In this document: positions 1 through 9,880 of the stretch, in pieces | Numbering within the stretch: the first letter of the stretch is position 1 | Layout: each line of letters begins with the position of its first letter | Source: Candidatus Onthenecus intestinigallinarum | GTDB taxonomy: Bacteria > Bacillota > Clostridia > Christensenellales > Aristaeellaceae | Direction of reading: 5' to 3' | Assembly: GCA_018713325.1 (NCBI GenBank) | Contig: DVFJ01000019.1 | Span: forward strand, 1 to 38,024 | DNA: 38,024 nucleotides | Made by a program: the position numbers and the translations under genes | Notes under the pieces: model-generated | The model's database searches: none | The model's input: the letters and a program-made list of their open reading frames with translations, nothing else | What the model was told of the DNA's origin: nothing

Positions 1-1332
1 CCTGCCTATGACGTCCGCTTTATCGCCATCAACGACGATGTGGACAGCGCCAAAGGGGAAAATGATTTTGCGGTGTTCAAAAATGTATTCAACGACTACT
101 ACGCCAAGGATACCAGCAAGAAAATCCGGGCAGTGGTAAAGATGCGGGGTGAAGCCGGGGAGCATATCGCCAGCAATCCGCCCTATGGCTACATAAAAGA
201 CCCGCAGGACAAAAAGAAATGGATCGTGGATGAAGAAGCGGCAAAGGTGGTACAGCGTATCTTTAACCTCTGCATTGCGGGGAAAGGCCCCATGCAGATT
301 GCAAAAATCCTCACAGCCGACAGGGTACTGACCGTCACCGCCTATCATGCGAAGCAGAAAGGCTGGGCCATGCCGGAAAACCTATACCGTTGGGATACCA
401 ACGCCGTGCTTAGAATTTTGGAGCGGCGGGAGTACACGGGCTGTACCGTGAACTTCAAGACCTATACCAAGTCTCTGAAATTCAAAAAGCGGATGGAAAA
501 CCCGGTTGAGAACCAGCGGGTTTTTGAGGACACCCAGCCCGCCATCATTGAGAAGGGACAGTGGGAACGGGTGCAGGAACTGCGGAAGAACAAACGCAGG
601 CCGACAAAAACAGGAAGAACCAGCATATTCTCCGGCCTTCTCTACTGCGCCGACTGCGGAGCAAAGCTGTATTTCTGCACCTGCAGCACTTACAAGGATG
701 ACAGCCAGAACCATTTCGTCTGCTCCAATTACAAGAGCAACACCGGCTCCTGCAAAATCCACTATATCCGGGAACAGGTGCTTTACCGGATCGTGTTGGA
801 AACCATACGGCAGACATTGAGTTATGTCCGTATGTTCCGGAAGGATTTCAAGTTGGAAATGCTGGCGCAGGATGAGGAAAGCCGCAAGGCAGAACTGGCA
901 GAAAAACAGAAAGCCCTCTCCGGGGCGAAAAAGCGGATGGAGGATTTAGACCGGATTATCCAGCACATCTATGAGGACAATGTGCTGGGCAAGCTGTCTG
1001 ATAGCCGGTACTTAAAATTATCCCGCCAATACGAGAAGGAGCAGGCGGAGATTGAGCAGCTTGCCGCTGTACTGGAACGGGAAATTGAAACACAGGCCGG
1101 GCAGGTTTCCAATGTGAACGAGTTTCTGAAGCTGGTGGACAAGTACCTGGATATTCCAGAACTTGACGCTGCCATTCTCAATGAGCTTGTGAGCAAGATC
1201 GTGGTGCACAGCCCGGTAAGGGAGAACGGGAGGAAGCATGTGCAGATAGATTTATACTTTACCTATGTGGGGCAAATCCGCATCCCTTTAAAGATCGGAA
1301 GGGAGTCCCTAAACGAATCGGAACCGGCGTGA
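1..1332 (+). CDS. Large serine recombinase, C-terminal part (5' end outside window)
   Basis: The reading frame is open from the first base, so the gene starts upstream and the catalytic serine is not visible. What remains is typical of TndX/TnpX-type large serine recombinases that excise and integrate Clostridial conjugative elements: the end of the resolvase domain (AINDDVDSAKGENDF, then the DTSKKIR helix), the 'recombinase' DNA-binding domain (roughly codons 25-135), a zinc ribbon with CADCG and a later paired Cys (roughly codons 210-250), and a long Glu/Lys-rich coiled coil (roughly codons 285-365). Base composition and codon use are less GC-rich than in the genes from 1480 onwards, consistent with transfer. 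In this family the gene usually lies at one end of its element, so the element boundary is probably within about 150 bases after the stop. The identity is clear; which element it belongs to cannot be told. Confidence 0.93.
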   Translation, partial: PAYDVRFIAINDDVDSAKGENDFAVFKNVFNDYYAKDTSKKIRAVVKMRGEAGEHIASNPPYGYIKDPQDKKKWIVDEEAAKVVQRIFNLCIAGKGPMQIAKILTADRVLTVTAYHAKQKGWAMPENLYRWDTNAVLRILERREYTGCTVNFKTYTKSLKFKKRMENPVENQRVFEDTQPAIIEKGQWERVQELRKNKRRPTKTGRTSIFSGLLYCADCGAKLYFCTCSTYKDDSQNHFVCSNYKSNTGSCKIHYIREQVLYRIVLETIRQTLSYVRMFRKDFKLEMLAQDEESRKAELAEKQKALSGAKKRMEDLDRIIQHIYEDNVLGKLSDSRYLKLSRQYEKEQAEIEQLAAVLEREIETQAGQVSNVNEFLKLVDKYLDIPELDAAILNELVSKIVVHSPVRENGRKHVQIDLYFTYVGQIRIPLKIGRESLNESEPA

Positions 1333-2748
<1,416 letters not shown>

Positions 2749-2760
2749 GGAGAAACGCAT

Positions 2761-3048
2761 ATGACGAGTAAACAGCGGGCCATGCTGCGCGGCATGGCCA
2801 ATACGCTCCAGCCCATCCTGCACGTGGGCAAGGACGGCGTGACGGACAACATCGTGCAGCAGGCCTGGGAGGCGCTGGAGGCGCGGGAGCTGATCAAGGG
2901 CACGGTGCTGGAGACGTCGCCGCAGAGCGCGCGCGAGGTCATCGCCCAGCTGTGCGAGCGCACGCACGCCGAGCCCGTGCAGTGCATCGGCAACCGGTTC
3001 GTGATCTACCGGCCCGCCAGCAAGAATCCGAAGATCGTGCTCGAGTGA
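2761..3048 (+). CDS. yhbY: YhbY-family RNA-binding protein (CRM domain)
   Basis: This 95-residue protein consists of a single CRM domain, an IF3-C-like RNA-binding fold found on pre-50S particles. The family's GxxG-type loop is seen in the stretch HVGKDGVTDN, and the C-terminal IYRP strand is typical. It starts 12 bases after obg with a GAGGAG site, so the two probably form a ribosome-assembly operon; obg-yhbY adjacency is common in Clostridia. A strong hairpin follows the stop. Confidence 0.92.
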   Translation: MTSKQRAMLRGMANTLQPILHVGKDGVTDNIVQQAWEALEARELIKGTVLETSPQSAREVIAQLCERTHAEPVQCIGNRFVIYRPASKNPKIVLE

Positions 3049-3055
3049 GCAGAAC

Positions 3056-3085
3056 AAGGCCGGGGCTTTCAAAGCCCCGGCCTTT
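3056..3085. terminator. Bidirectional terminator hairpin between yhbY and the GH172 gene
   Basis: The arms 3056-3069 and 3071-3084 are perfect complements (AAGGCCGGGG in the outer part), effectively an 11-bp GC-rich stem with a TTTCAAA loop. It sits between two converging genes. The T-tracts on both sides are short. Confidence 0.75.
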
Positions 3086-3092
3086 GGCGTGG

Positions 3093-4175
3093 TCAGATGA
3101 TCTCCAGCGCGTCCCGGTCCGGCAGCGGCGGGAACGGGCGCGAGGGAAGGCTCTGGTACCAGAACGCGACGGAGGAGATGTCGTCCTGCAGGGGCAGGTA
3201 ACGGCCGCCGCTGCGCCAGCCCAGCGCCTGGATCGTCACGCGCAGGCGCTCGTCAAAGCGCACGGGATCGACGATGTGCCAGCGGTACAGCCCGAAGCGC
3301 TGCTGCGAGCGGTAGACGCCGTCTGGCTCGATCACCTGCGGCATGCCTGAATAGGGCGTGGTGAAGGGCGCATAGCGGTGGGTCTTCTGGTTTTCAAAGT
3401 TGTACGAGCCGCAGAAGTAGTCCTCCGTGCCCGTGCCGCAGATCGTGGGCGCGTCGGTGTCGCCGTCGATGTAGAACTTGATCTCGCCTTCGCCCCACCA
3501 GCCGCAGTTGTTCACGCCCCAGCACATGTACACGCCCACGTACTGGCCCCGGCCCTCCACGCCGTCCAGGATGGTGTACACGTCCTTGTAGGGCAGGGGA
3601 TTCACCCGGCGGAACTGCGCATGGAAGTAGGCGACGTTCTCGGGCAGGTCGCACAGCGTGTAGTCGACCTGATAGAAGAGCACCATCTCCTGCGGCGCGC
3701 GGTTTTCCACGGTGATGCGGCAGCGCTTGCGGAAGGGCATCTTCCAGTAGCAGTTGAATGCGGAGCCGGGATTGACGCACACGGCCAGCGAGGAGATCTG
3801 CGCGTACTCGCCCCAACCGCAGGCGAAGAAGTCGCCGACAGGGCATTCGACGCTCGGGTAGGCCTGGTCGTCCCAATAGAAGCGCAGGATCGCGTCGCGC
3901 CAGGCGCCGGTCGGCGTCATCCAGATGTGGTCGATCGTGCCGGGGCCTTCGATGTCGCCCAGCGTGAAGGTCTCGCCCGCCTTGATGACGACGAAGGGAT
4001 TGACCTTCCAGCCGGCGCCCAGGTCGCGCGCGGCATTGCGGGCGCTGCCCTGCTCCAGCGGGCACAGGCCGCCGCGGCCGGGCGCGCCGTCGGGATTTTC
4101 AGGGGAGAGGGAGCGGCTCTTCGCGCGCGAGAGCAGCGCGAGGTCGGCCAGACCGCCGCCGAGGGGGTGGAACAT
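3093..4175 (-). CDS. DUF2961 / GH172-family glycoside hydrolase
   Basis: The 360-residue protein matches the DUF2961 fold, now glycoside hydrolase family 172, whose characterised members act on fructofuranosides and arabinofuranosides. Recognisable family stretches are GPGTIDHIWMT near the N-terminus, the CPVGDFF segment, GWWGEGE, and the GTGTEDYF motif near residue 230. There is no signal peptide, so it should act in the cytoplasm on imported oligosaccharides. The ATG at 4175 is chosen over one 8 codons upstream because GGAGGCG lies at the right distance. It is downstream of the rhamnose operon but separated from it by a terminator and has its own promoter. Substrate is not predictable from sequence; rhamnosylated glycans are suggested by context only. 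Confidence 0.85.
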   Translation of the reverse strand: MFHPLGGGLADLALLSRAKSRSLSPENPDGAPGRGGLCPLEQGSARNAARDLGAGWKVNPFVVIKAGETFTLGDIEGPGTIDHIWMTPTGAWRDAILRFYWDDQAYPSVECPVGDFFACGWGEYAQISSLAVCVNPGSAFNCYWKMPFRKRCRITVENRAPQEMVLFYQVDYTLCDLPENVAYFHAQFRRVNPLPYKDVYTILDGVEGRGQYVGVYMCWGVNNCGWWGEGEIKFYIDGDTDAPTICGTGTEDYFCGSYNFENQKTHRYAPFTTPYSGMPQVIEPDGVYRSQQRFGLYRWHIVDPVRFDERLRVTIQALGWRSGGRYLPLQDDISSVAFWYQSLPSRPFPPLPDRDALEII

Positions 4176-4211
4176 GCGAAAAACGCCTCCTTCGAGCAAA
4201 ATGCTGCCTAC

Positions 4212-4220
4212 AGTATAGCA
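4212..4220 (-). promoter_or_regulatory. Extended -10 promoter of the GH172 gene
   Basis: On the minus strand TGCTATACT (TGn plus a near-consensus -10) lies 37 bases before the GH172 start. No good -35 is visible. Confidence 0.5.
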
Positions 4221-4272
4221 GAGCGGCGGGCGGATGAACAGGCGCGGGACGCAGGTGCGAAGAAAAATGCAA

Positions 4273-4302
4273 CCTCCCCGCCCGGCAAAGCGGACGGGGA
4301 GG
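4273..4302 (-). terminator. Terminator of the rhamnose operon
   Basis: A 12-bp GC-rich stem (arms 4273-4284 and 4291-4302, one G-U pair on the minus strand) with a 6-base loop is followed on the minus strand by TTGCATTTTT. It lies 16 bases after the rhaD stop. Confidence 0.8.
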
Positions 4303-4318
4303 CAAAACGCGTGGACCG

Positions 4319-5143
4319 TCAGTCCAGAAATTCCTCGTTGAGCGTGACGCCGAAGTCGCGCGCGATGGCGCGCAGGTCGTCGTCTTCGATCGTCTGGCGG
4401 ATGCCCTGGCCGCAGGAGAGGGCCAGCACGTGGATCTGCGCGGCCTTCTCGATGGTGTGCATCAGGCCGAAGGTCGTGTCAAAGTCCGGGCCGGAGACGA
4501 ACAGGCCGTGGTGCGCCCAGACGGCCGCGTCGAAGCGCTTCATCAATTCGCTCGTGGCCATGGCGATCTGCGGGCCGCCGGGGACCATCCACGGCACGAC
4601 GCCCACGCCCTGCGGGAAGACGACCGGGCACTCCGTGGCGCTCTTCCACAGCGCGCGGGTGAAGTCGCGGCTGGTGAGCGGCAGCACGTACGTCAGCGCG
4701 ATGACGTGCGCCGGGTGCGCGTGGTAGATCACGCGGCAGGCGCCGTCTGTGGCCTGCACGCGCACGGCATGGTTCATGAAGTGGCTCTCGAATTCGCTGG
4801 TGGGGCGTCCGCCCTTCGTCAGGCCCCAGACGATGCGGAAGGCGTCGCCTTCCTCGTTGATCTGCACGATGCACAGGTTCTCCTGCGGGCAGCGGGCGAC
4901 GTTTTGAAAATACTTGCCGCTGCCGGTGGCGATGAAGTGCTCGCCCGCCAGGTGCGGCGCGCGCACGCCCATGCGCACATACGGGCGGTCATAGGCGAAG
5001 AAGGGCGCGGCCAGCGCCGCCTCCTCGCGCGTCATGCGGTAGGTCAGGTTGCCGCCGTTGCGCTCGTGCCAGCCCTGCTGCCAGCCGGCCTCGCAGGTGC
5101 GTATGTAGTCCTGCATGCACGCGATGTCCAGAATGCTGTTCAT
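4319..5143 (-). CDS. rhaD: Rhamnulose-1-phosphate aldolase
   Basis: RhaD cleaves L-rhamnulose 1-phosphate to dihydroxyacetone phosphate and L-lactaldehyde, the last step of rhamnose breakdown in the cytoplasm. The 274-residue product is a class II (zinc) aldolase: it has the N-terminal GWHERNGGNLTYR segment, ATGSGKYF, the metal-binding HAHPAH motif in mid-protein and the later AHHG histidines. Length equals that of the characterised enzyme. It is the last gene of rhaB-rhaA-rhaD, 24 bases after rhaA, with GGAGGT about 11 bases before the ATG. Confidence 0.95.
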   Translation of the reverse strand: MNSILDIACMQDYIRTCEAGWQQGWHERNGGNLTYRMTREEAALAAPFFAYDRPYVRMGVRAPHLAGEHFIATGSGKYFQNVARCPQENLCIVQINEEGDAFRIVWGLTKGGRPTSEFESHFMNHAVRVQATDGACRVIYHAHPAHVIALTYVLPLTSRDFTRALWKSATECPVVFPQGVGVVPWMVPGGPQIAMATSELMKRFDAAVWAHHGLFVSGPDFDTTFGLMHTIEKAAQIHVLALSCGQGIRQTIEDDDLRAIARDFGVTLNEEFLD

Positions 5144-5167
5144 GTCCGAATCGACCTCCGTCTCTTG

Positions 5168-6433
5168 TCAGGCGCGGCAGGAGAGCACGTCGCGCTCGTA
5201 GCGCCGCACCTCGGGCAGCCATTCGCCGTCCTGCGGCGCGCCGCATACGCGGCAGTACTGCGCCCAGACCTCGCCGAAGGGCAGCGTCTTGAGCTCCTCC
5301 TGGCGCACCAGCAGCGCGGTGAAGTCGCCGGCGTCCTGCAGCGACTTCAGCTCGGCATGGGGCGTGAGCAGCGCGAGGAGCAGCGCCTTTTGCACGTTGC
5401 GCAGGCCGACCGCCCATGCCGCCACGCGGTTGATGGACGCGTCGAAGTAGTCCAGCGCGATGTTCACGCGCCCCTCCAGGCCGCCGCAGCGCACGATCTC
5501 GGCGCAGATCTCGCGCGTCTCGTCGTCCAGGCGCACGACGTGGTCGCTGTCCCAGCGCATGGGGCGCGTGATGTGCAGCGCGATCTCGGGGAAGAAGGCG
5601 AGCATCGCCGGGATCTTGTCGCTGACCATCTCCGTGGGGTGGTAGTGGCCGTTGTCCATGAGCGGGATGCACTTGTCCATGTGCAGCGCCGCGTAGCCGA
5701 GCGCGAACTCCGCGCTGCCTACGGTGTAGGCCTCGACGCCGATGCCGAAGACCTTCGACTCGATGCAGGGCTTGACCAGATGGAAATCATACGGCTCGGA
5801 GAGGATCTCGTCGATCGAGTCGCGGTAGCGCAGGCGCGGGCCCATGCGGTCGGCGGGCACGTCCTTGAAGCCGTCGCCCGTCCAGATGTTCATGACGCAC
5901 GGCTGGCCCAGCTCCCGCGCCAGGTATTCGCTGATGCGGATGCACGCCTTGCCGTGGTCGATCCAGAAGCGGCGCGTCCCCGCGTCGGGCGAGGCGAGCG
6001 TCAGCGGGTCGCAGCGGGGGTGGGAGAAGAACGTCGGGTTGAAATCCGCGCCCAGTCCGCGCTCGCGGCAGAAGGCCACCCAGCGCTCAAAGTGCCGGGG
6101 CTCGATCGCGTCGCGGTCGGCCCAGCCGCCGCTGCGCGCGTCGAAGATGGCGTAGCAGGCGTGCAGGTTCAGCTTCTTGCGGCCCGGGCAGAGCGAGAGC
6201 GCCAGGTCCAGGTCGTCCATCAGCTCCTCGGGCGTGCGGGCGCGGCCGGGATAGTTGCCGGTCGTCTGGATGCCGCCGGTCAGCGGTCCGCCGCCCTTCT
6301 GGTCAAAGCCGCGCACGTCGTCGCCCTGCCAGCAGTGCAGGGAGACGGGCACGCGCCGCAGCCGCTCGATGGCGGCGTCGGCGTCCACGCCGGCGGCGGC
6401 GTACTGCGCGCGGGCATGTTCATATGCACTCAT
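5168..6433 (-). CDS. rhaA: L-rhamnose isomerase
   Basis: RhaA converts L-rhamnose to L-rhamnulose. The 421-residue product matches the family in length and in motifs: the N-terminal LHCWQGDDVRGF, NLHACY, DFNPTFFSHP, the metal-site stretch MDNGHYHPTE and SDHVVRLDDE. The frame stays open far upstream through rhaB, but the ATG at 6433 has an AAAGGAGG site 7 bases away, and that site is built from the last codons of rhaB (Lys-Glu-Val). Only two bases separate the rhaB stop from this start, so translation is probably coupled. Confidence 0.96.
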   Translation of the reverse strand: MSAYEHARAQYAAAGVDADAAIERLRRVPVSLHCWQGDDVRGFDQKGGGPLTGGIQTTGNYPGRARTPEELMDDLDLALSLCPGRKKLNLHACYAIFDARSGGWADRDAIEPRHFERWVAFCRERGLGADFNPTFFSHPRCDPLTLASPDAGTRRFWIDHGKACIRISEYLARELGQPCVMNIWTGDGFKDVPADRMGPRLRYRDSIDEILSEPYDFHLVKPCIESKVFGIGVEAYTVGSAEFALGYAALHMDKCIPLMDNGHYHPTEMVSDKIPAMLAFFPEIALHITRPMRWDSDHVVRLDDETREICAEIVRCGGLEGRVNIALDYFDASINRVAAWAVGLRNVQKALLLALLTPHAELKSLQDAGDFTALLVRQEELKTLPFGEVWAQYCRVCGAPQDGEWLPEVRRYERDVLSCRA

Positions 6434-6435
6434 GG

Positions 6436-7857
6436 TCAAACCTCCTTTGGATCGCCCTGGGGCGTCACAATGTCGATGGGGAAGCTCTCGCGCACGAGCG
6501 CGCGCGCCGCCTCGCGGGAAGCGATTTCGCCCGCGCCGATCATCTGCGCCAGCACGTTGCCCAGCGCCGTGGCCTCCACAGGCCCGGCGGTGACGGGCAG
6601 GCCGCACGCGCGCGCGGTCAGCTCGTTCAGGTAGGCGTTCTGGCAGCCGCCGCCCACGATGCACACGCGCCGCACCGGGCGGCCGGAGCGCCGGGACAGC
6701 TCGCGCACGGTGCGCGCATAGCTGTCCGCCAGGCTGTGCAAGACGCACGCGCACAGCTCGCCGGGGGTCTGCGGCACGGGCTGGCCGGCCGCGCGGCAGG
6801 CATCCCGCACCGCGCGCGTCATGTCCTCGGGCGCAAGGAAGGCGGGATCGTCCACGTCGATGCGCCCGGCAAATCCGTCCGCCAGGCGCGCCTGGGCCGC
6901 CAGCTCGCCAAAGCCCGGCCGGCCGGGCAGCTCCGCGCGGATGCGCTGGACGATCCACAGGCCCATGATGTTCTTGAGGTAGCGGATCGTGCCAAAGCAG
7001 CCGCCCTCGTTGGTCAGGTTGGCCCGGCGGCTCTCCTCGCTCAGCACGGGCTGGGGCAGCTCCACGCCCATCAGGCTCCACGTGCCGCTGGACAGGTACG
7101 CGTCGCCCGGCCCGATGGGCGCGGCCAGCACGGCGGCGGCGGTGTCGTGCGTGGGCGGCAGCACCACGTCGCACGAGAAGCCCACGCGCGCCGCCACCTC
7201 GGGCAGCAGCCGGCCCACGCGCGCGCCCGGCTGGCGCAGCGGGCCGAACAGACGGCGCGGCAGGCCGAGCCGGTCGATCAGCTCAAAGTCCCAGTCCCGC
7301 CGGCGCGCATCCACCAGCGCCGTCGTCGAGGCGTTCGTGTATTCGCGCGCCGCCACACCCGTGAGGCGGTAGTGCAGGTACTCGGGCATCATCAGCATCG
7401 TCTGCGCGCGGGCGAGCGCCTCCGGCTCGCGCTCGCGCAGGTACAGCAGCTGATAGACGGTGTTGAACGGCTGCTTCTGGATGCCCGTGCGCGCGTACAG
7501 CTCGGATTCGGACAGCGTGCGGCGCAGCACGTCGTCCATGCCCTGCGTGCGCGCGTCGCGGTAGGCGACCGTGTCGCCGATGAGCCGCCCGTCTCCGTCG
7601 AGCAGCGCGAAGTCGACCGCCCACGTGTCGATGCCCATCGACGCGGGCACGACGCCCGCGTCCCTGCATGCCTCCATGCCGCGCAGCACGTGCTCAAGCA
7701 GCGCCTGCGCGTCCCACACGAGCCGTCCGCCGCGGCGCTGCATGCCGTTTTCAAACCGGTAGATCTCCCGCAGCGTCAGCCGCCCGCCCTCGATCTGCCC
7801 GAGCATGTGCCGCCCGCCGGACGCGCCGATGTCCACAGCCAGGTAGGCCCGTCCCAT
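6436..7857 (-). CDS. rhaB: Rhamnulokinase
   Basis: RhaB phosphorylates L-rhamnulose with ATP. This FGGY-family kinase of about 473 residues has the N-terminal VDIGASGGR phosphate loop, the GIDTWAVDFALLD substrate segment, the LPPTHDTAAAV region and a C-terminal ATP-binding block VCIVGGGCQNAYLNEL. There are two possible ATGs in ATGCGCATG; the second (7857) is preferred because the first directly abuts the AGGAGGG site. It is the first gene of the rhamnose operon. Confidence 0.95.
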   Translation of the reverse strand: MGRAYLAVDIGASGGRHMLGQIEGGRLTLREIYRFENGMQRRGGRLVWDAQALLEHVLRGMEACRDAGVVPASMGIDTWAVDFALLDGDGRLIGDTVAYRDARTQGMDDVLRRTLSESELYARTGIQKQPFNTVYQLLYLREREPEALARAQTMLMMPEYLHYRLTGVAAREYTNASTTALVDARRRDWDFELIDRLGLPRRLFGPLRQPGARVGRLLPEVAARVGFSCDVVLPPTHDTAAAVLAAPIGPGDAYLSSGTWSLMGVELPQPVLSEESRRANLTNEGGCFGTIRYLKNIMGLWIVQRIRAELPGRPGFGELAAQARLADGFAGRIDVDDPAFLAPEDMTRAVRDACRAAGQPVPQTPGELCACVLHSLADSYARTVRELSRRSGRPVRRVCIVGGGCQNAYLNELTARACGLPVTAGPVEATALGNVLAQMIGAGEIASREAARALVRESFPIDIVTPQGDPKEV

Positions 7858-7882
7858 GCGCATCCCTCCTTTGACTGATTCC

Positions 7883-7911
7883 AGTATAGCGGAGCGCAGG
7901 GAAAAAAGAAA
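7883..7911 (-). promoter_or_regulatory. Promoter of rhaBAD
   Basis: The minus strand carries TATACT (7888-7883) with a poor -35, TTTCTT (7911-7906), at 17-bp spacing. A weak -35 next to an inverted repeat suits an activator-dependent promoter, with the AraC-type regulator next door as the obvious candidate. Confidence 0.5.
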
Positions 7912-7912
7912 G

Positions 7913-7937
7913 GACGTGATTTGACCAAAATCACGTC
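7913..7937 (-). terminator. Perfect inverted repeat: regulator terminator and possible rha operator
   Basis: Two perfect 10-bp arms (GACGTGATTT and its complement) flank a 5-base loop. On the minus strand the stem is followed by CTTTCTTTTTTC, so it can end transcription of the AraC-type gene. It also abuts the -35 of rhaBAD, a place where an activator would bind. Confidence 0.7.
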
Positions 7938-7951
7938 TTGATTTGCCGGGG

Positions 7952-8917
7952 TCATGCGCGCATCTGACGGCGGTATGCGGCGGGCGTCACGCCGAAGCGC
8001 GCGCGGAATGCGCGGTGGAAGTAGCCAGTGTTGTCGTAGCCGACCAGGTCGATGATCCGGCACACGGGCAGGCCGGTCGTGCGCAGCAGGTAGGCGGCCT
8101 TGTCCAGGCGCTTGCGGCACAGCAGCGTGCGGTATGTCTCGCCCGTGGCGGCGTGCACGAGGCGGGACAGGCGCGGCAGGGGCACGCCGGTGCGCTCGCA
8201 CAGCGCGCCCAGAGAGCTGCGGGCATAGTTTTCTTCGATGTCACGCAGCACGCACAGCACGGCCTCGTCTTGCACGCGCCCGGGCTGCGCGCCGGTCTCG
8301 CTGCGCAGGCAGGCGGCCAGGTGCATGAACAGCAGCTCCATCGTCGCCTTCTCCAGGCCGCGCAGCCCCTCGTCCGGGGTGAGCAGGCTGAGGACGAGGT
8401 TCTCCAGCAGGTTCTGCACGGGCAGGTCGCCGGCCACGTGAAAGAGCAGAAAGCCCGGCGCGTCAGGGCGCGGGGCCAGGCAGCCGGTCAGGAAGCGCCC
8501 CAGCAGCGTCTCCTGACCGATGCGCTCGGCGGCGGTGTCGAAGAACTGGGGCAGTACGATGAAGTTGACGGCGATGTCCGACGCATCCGCACGGTCGATG
8601 GCGTGGCAGGCGCCCGGGCCCAGCAGCAGCAGCTCGCCCGCCTGCAGCGTGACGGTCTGTGCGTCGTCGATGCGGTGGACCGTCCGGCCGCGGATCATGT
8701 AGAGCATCTCGACGTAGTTGTGGCTGTGGCGCGGAAAGGGCGCAAAGCGCGTGTGCTTGCGCAGCGCGATCATCTGGCCGCGGCGCAGCATCTTGTCGCG
8801 ATCAACGGTGAAGTCCTGCGCGAAGGTATAGGCCGTGCGGTCGACCTGCGCGCCGCTCAGCAGGCGGGCCTCCTCGGGCGTCGTCTCGCCAAGGCGGCGG
8901 ATCAGCTCTTCGCGCAT
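7952..8917 (-). CDS. AraC-family transcriptional regulator, likely rhamnose-responsive
   Basis: The 321-residue protein has an N-terminal cupin-type sensing domain (PFPRHSHNYVEMLYMIRG and LQAGELLLLGPGACHAI are typical strands), a helical linker, and two C-terminal AraC helix-turn-helix motifs ending in the signature region RIIDLVGYDNTGYFHRAFRARFGVTPAAYRR. RhaS and RhaR are members of the same class. Position directly upstream of rhaBAD makes it the likely activator of that operon; this is inference from context. It begins 15 bases after miaA and may share that gene's transcript. Start at the second ATG of ATGCGCATG, because GGGAGG is too close to the first. Confidence 0.88.
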   Translation of the reverse strand: MREELIRRLGETTPEEARLLSGAQVDRTAYTFAQDFTVDRDKMLRRGQMIALRKHTRFAPFPRHSHNYVEMLYMIRGRTVHRIDDAQTVTLQAGELLLLGPGACHAIDRADASDIAVNFIVLPQFFDTAAERIGQETLLGRFLTGCLAPRPDAPGFLLFHVAGDLPVQNLLENLVLSLLTPDEGLRGLEKATMELLFMHLAACLRSETGAQPGRVQDEAVLCVLRDIEENYARSSLGALCERTGVPLPRLSRLVHAATGETYRTLLCRKRLDKAAYLLRTTGLPVCRIIDLVGYDNTGYFHRAFRARFGVTPAAYRRQMRA

Positions 8918-8932
8918 GCGCATCCCTCCCGT

Positions 8933-9838
8933 CTACGCCTGATGGCGCGCGAGAAACGCGTCGATCGCCGCGCAGGCCTGCGCGATGGGATCGCCCGTCA
9001 TGTCCAGCCAGACGATGTCGGGATGGCGGCGGAACCACGTCATCTGCCGCTTGGCAAACTGCTTGATCGCCGTGGCGAGCAGCGCAGTCATCTCCTGCTC
9101 GGAGGCGATCTCGCCCGTCAGGTAGCGGCACACGAAGCGGTATTCCAGCCCCAGGCCCAGCAGAAAGTCGCGGCTGACGCCCGCGTCCATCAGGCCGCGC
9201 ACCTCGTCCACCAGCCCCTCCCGCATGCGCCGCTCCAGCCGCTCGTCGATGCGCGCGCACAGCGTCTGCCGGTCCCACGTGACGCCCAGGCGCAGCGCGT
9301 CGTAGCGCGGCTCCTTGCGCGGGGGCTGCAGGTCGCCCGCCTCGATGCGCTCCAGCGCGCGCATGACGCGGTTGCGGTTGTGCGGGTCGACGCTCGCGCC
9401 GGGCATGCGCTCCATGAGCATCTCGTACAGGCGGGGCGTGGAGAACGTCTCCAGATGCGCGCGGTAGGCCAGGTCGGGCGCGCGGTCCGAGAGCGCGTAG
9501 CCGTCTGCGACGGCGTCGACGTACAGCCCCGTGCCGCCGACAATGAACGGGAGCCGGCCGCGGCCGCGGATCTCCTCGATCGCCGCATAGGCCATGCGCT
9601 GAAAGTCGGCCATGGAGAAGAAGTCGCCGGGCTCGCACACGTCCAGCAGGTGGTGCGGCACGCCCTTCATCTCCTCGGGCGTGATCTTGCCGCTGCCCAG
9701 GTCCAGCCCGCGAAAGACCTGGCGCGAATCGGCGGAGACGATCTCACCCCCGTAGCGCAGGGCGAGCTCGACCCCCAGGCCGCTCTTGCCCGAGGCGTTG
9801 GTGCCGACGACGGCGATGAGGGGCGGCAGGCTGTGCAT
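8933..9838 (-). CDS. miaA: tRNA dimethylallyltransferase
   Basis: MiaA transfers a dimethylallyl group to A37 of tRNAs that read codons beginning with U. The 301-residue product has the P-loop GTNASGKS, the substrate motif SADSRQVFRGLDLGSGK, the PHHLLD segment, the GGTGLYVDA loop, and the QFAKRQMTWFRR tRNA-binding helix. Length is normal. The ATG has GAGGAG 8 bases upstream, and an extended -10 promoter precedes it. The AraC-type gene follows after only 15 bases, an unusual partner. Confidence 0.96.
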   Translation of the reverse strand: MHSLPPLIAVVGTNASGKSGLGVELALRYGGEIVSADSRQVFRGLDLGSGKITPEEMKGVPHHLLDVCEPGDFFSMADFQRMAYAAIEEIRGRGRLPFIVGGTGLYVDAVADGYALSDRAPDLAYRAHLETFSTPRLYEMLMERMPGASVDPHNRNRVMRALERIEAGDLQPPRKEPRYDALRLGVTWDRQTLCARIDERLERRMREGLVDEVRGLMDAGVSRDFLLGLGLEYRFVCRYLTGEIASEQEMTALLATAIKQFAKRQMTWFRRHPDIVWLDMTGDPIAQACAAIDAFLARHQA

Positions 9839-9871
9839 GGAACATTTCTCCTCACGTGCTTGTTGCTTCCC

Positions 9872-9880
9872 ATTATAACA
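9872..9880 (-). promoter_or_regulatory. Extended -10 promoter of miaA
   Basis: TGTTATAAT on the minus strand is a perfect -10 with TGn extension, 33 bases before the miaA start. The -35 position falls inside a GC-rich hairpin and has no consensus. Confidence 0.65.

Noticed and set aside
4430-6634. 734-codon open frame on the plus strand opposite rhaD and rhaA
   Set aside because: Shadow frame; both strands cannot be coding here and the rha genes have clear motifs and start sites.
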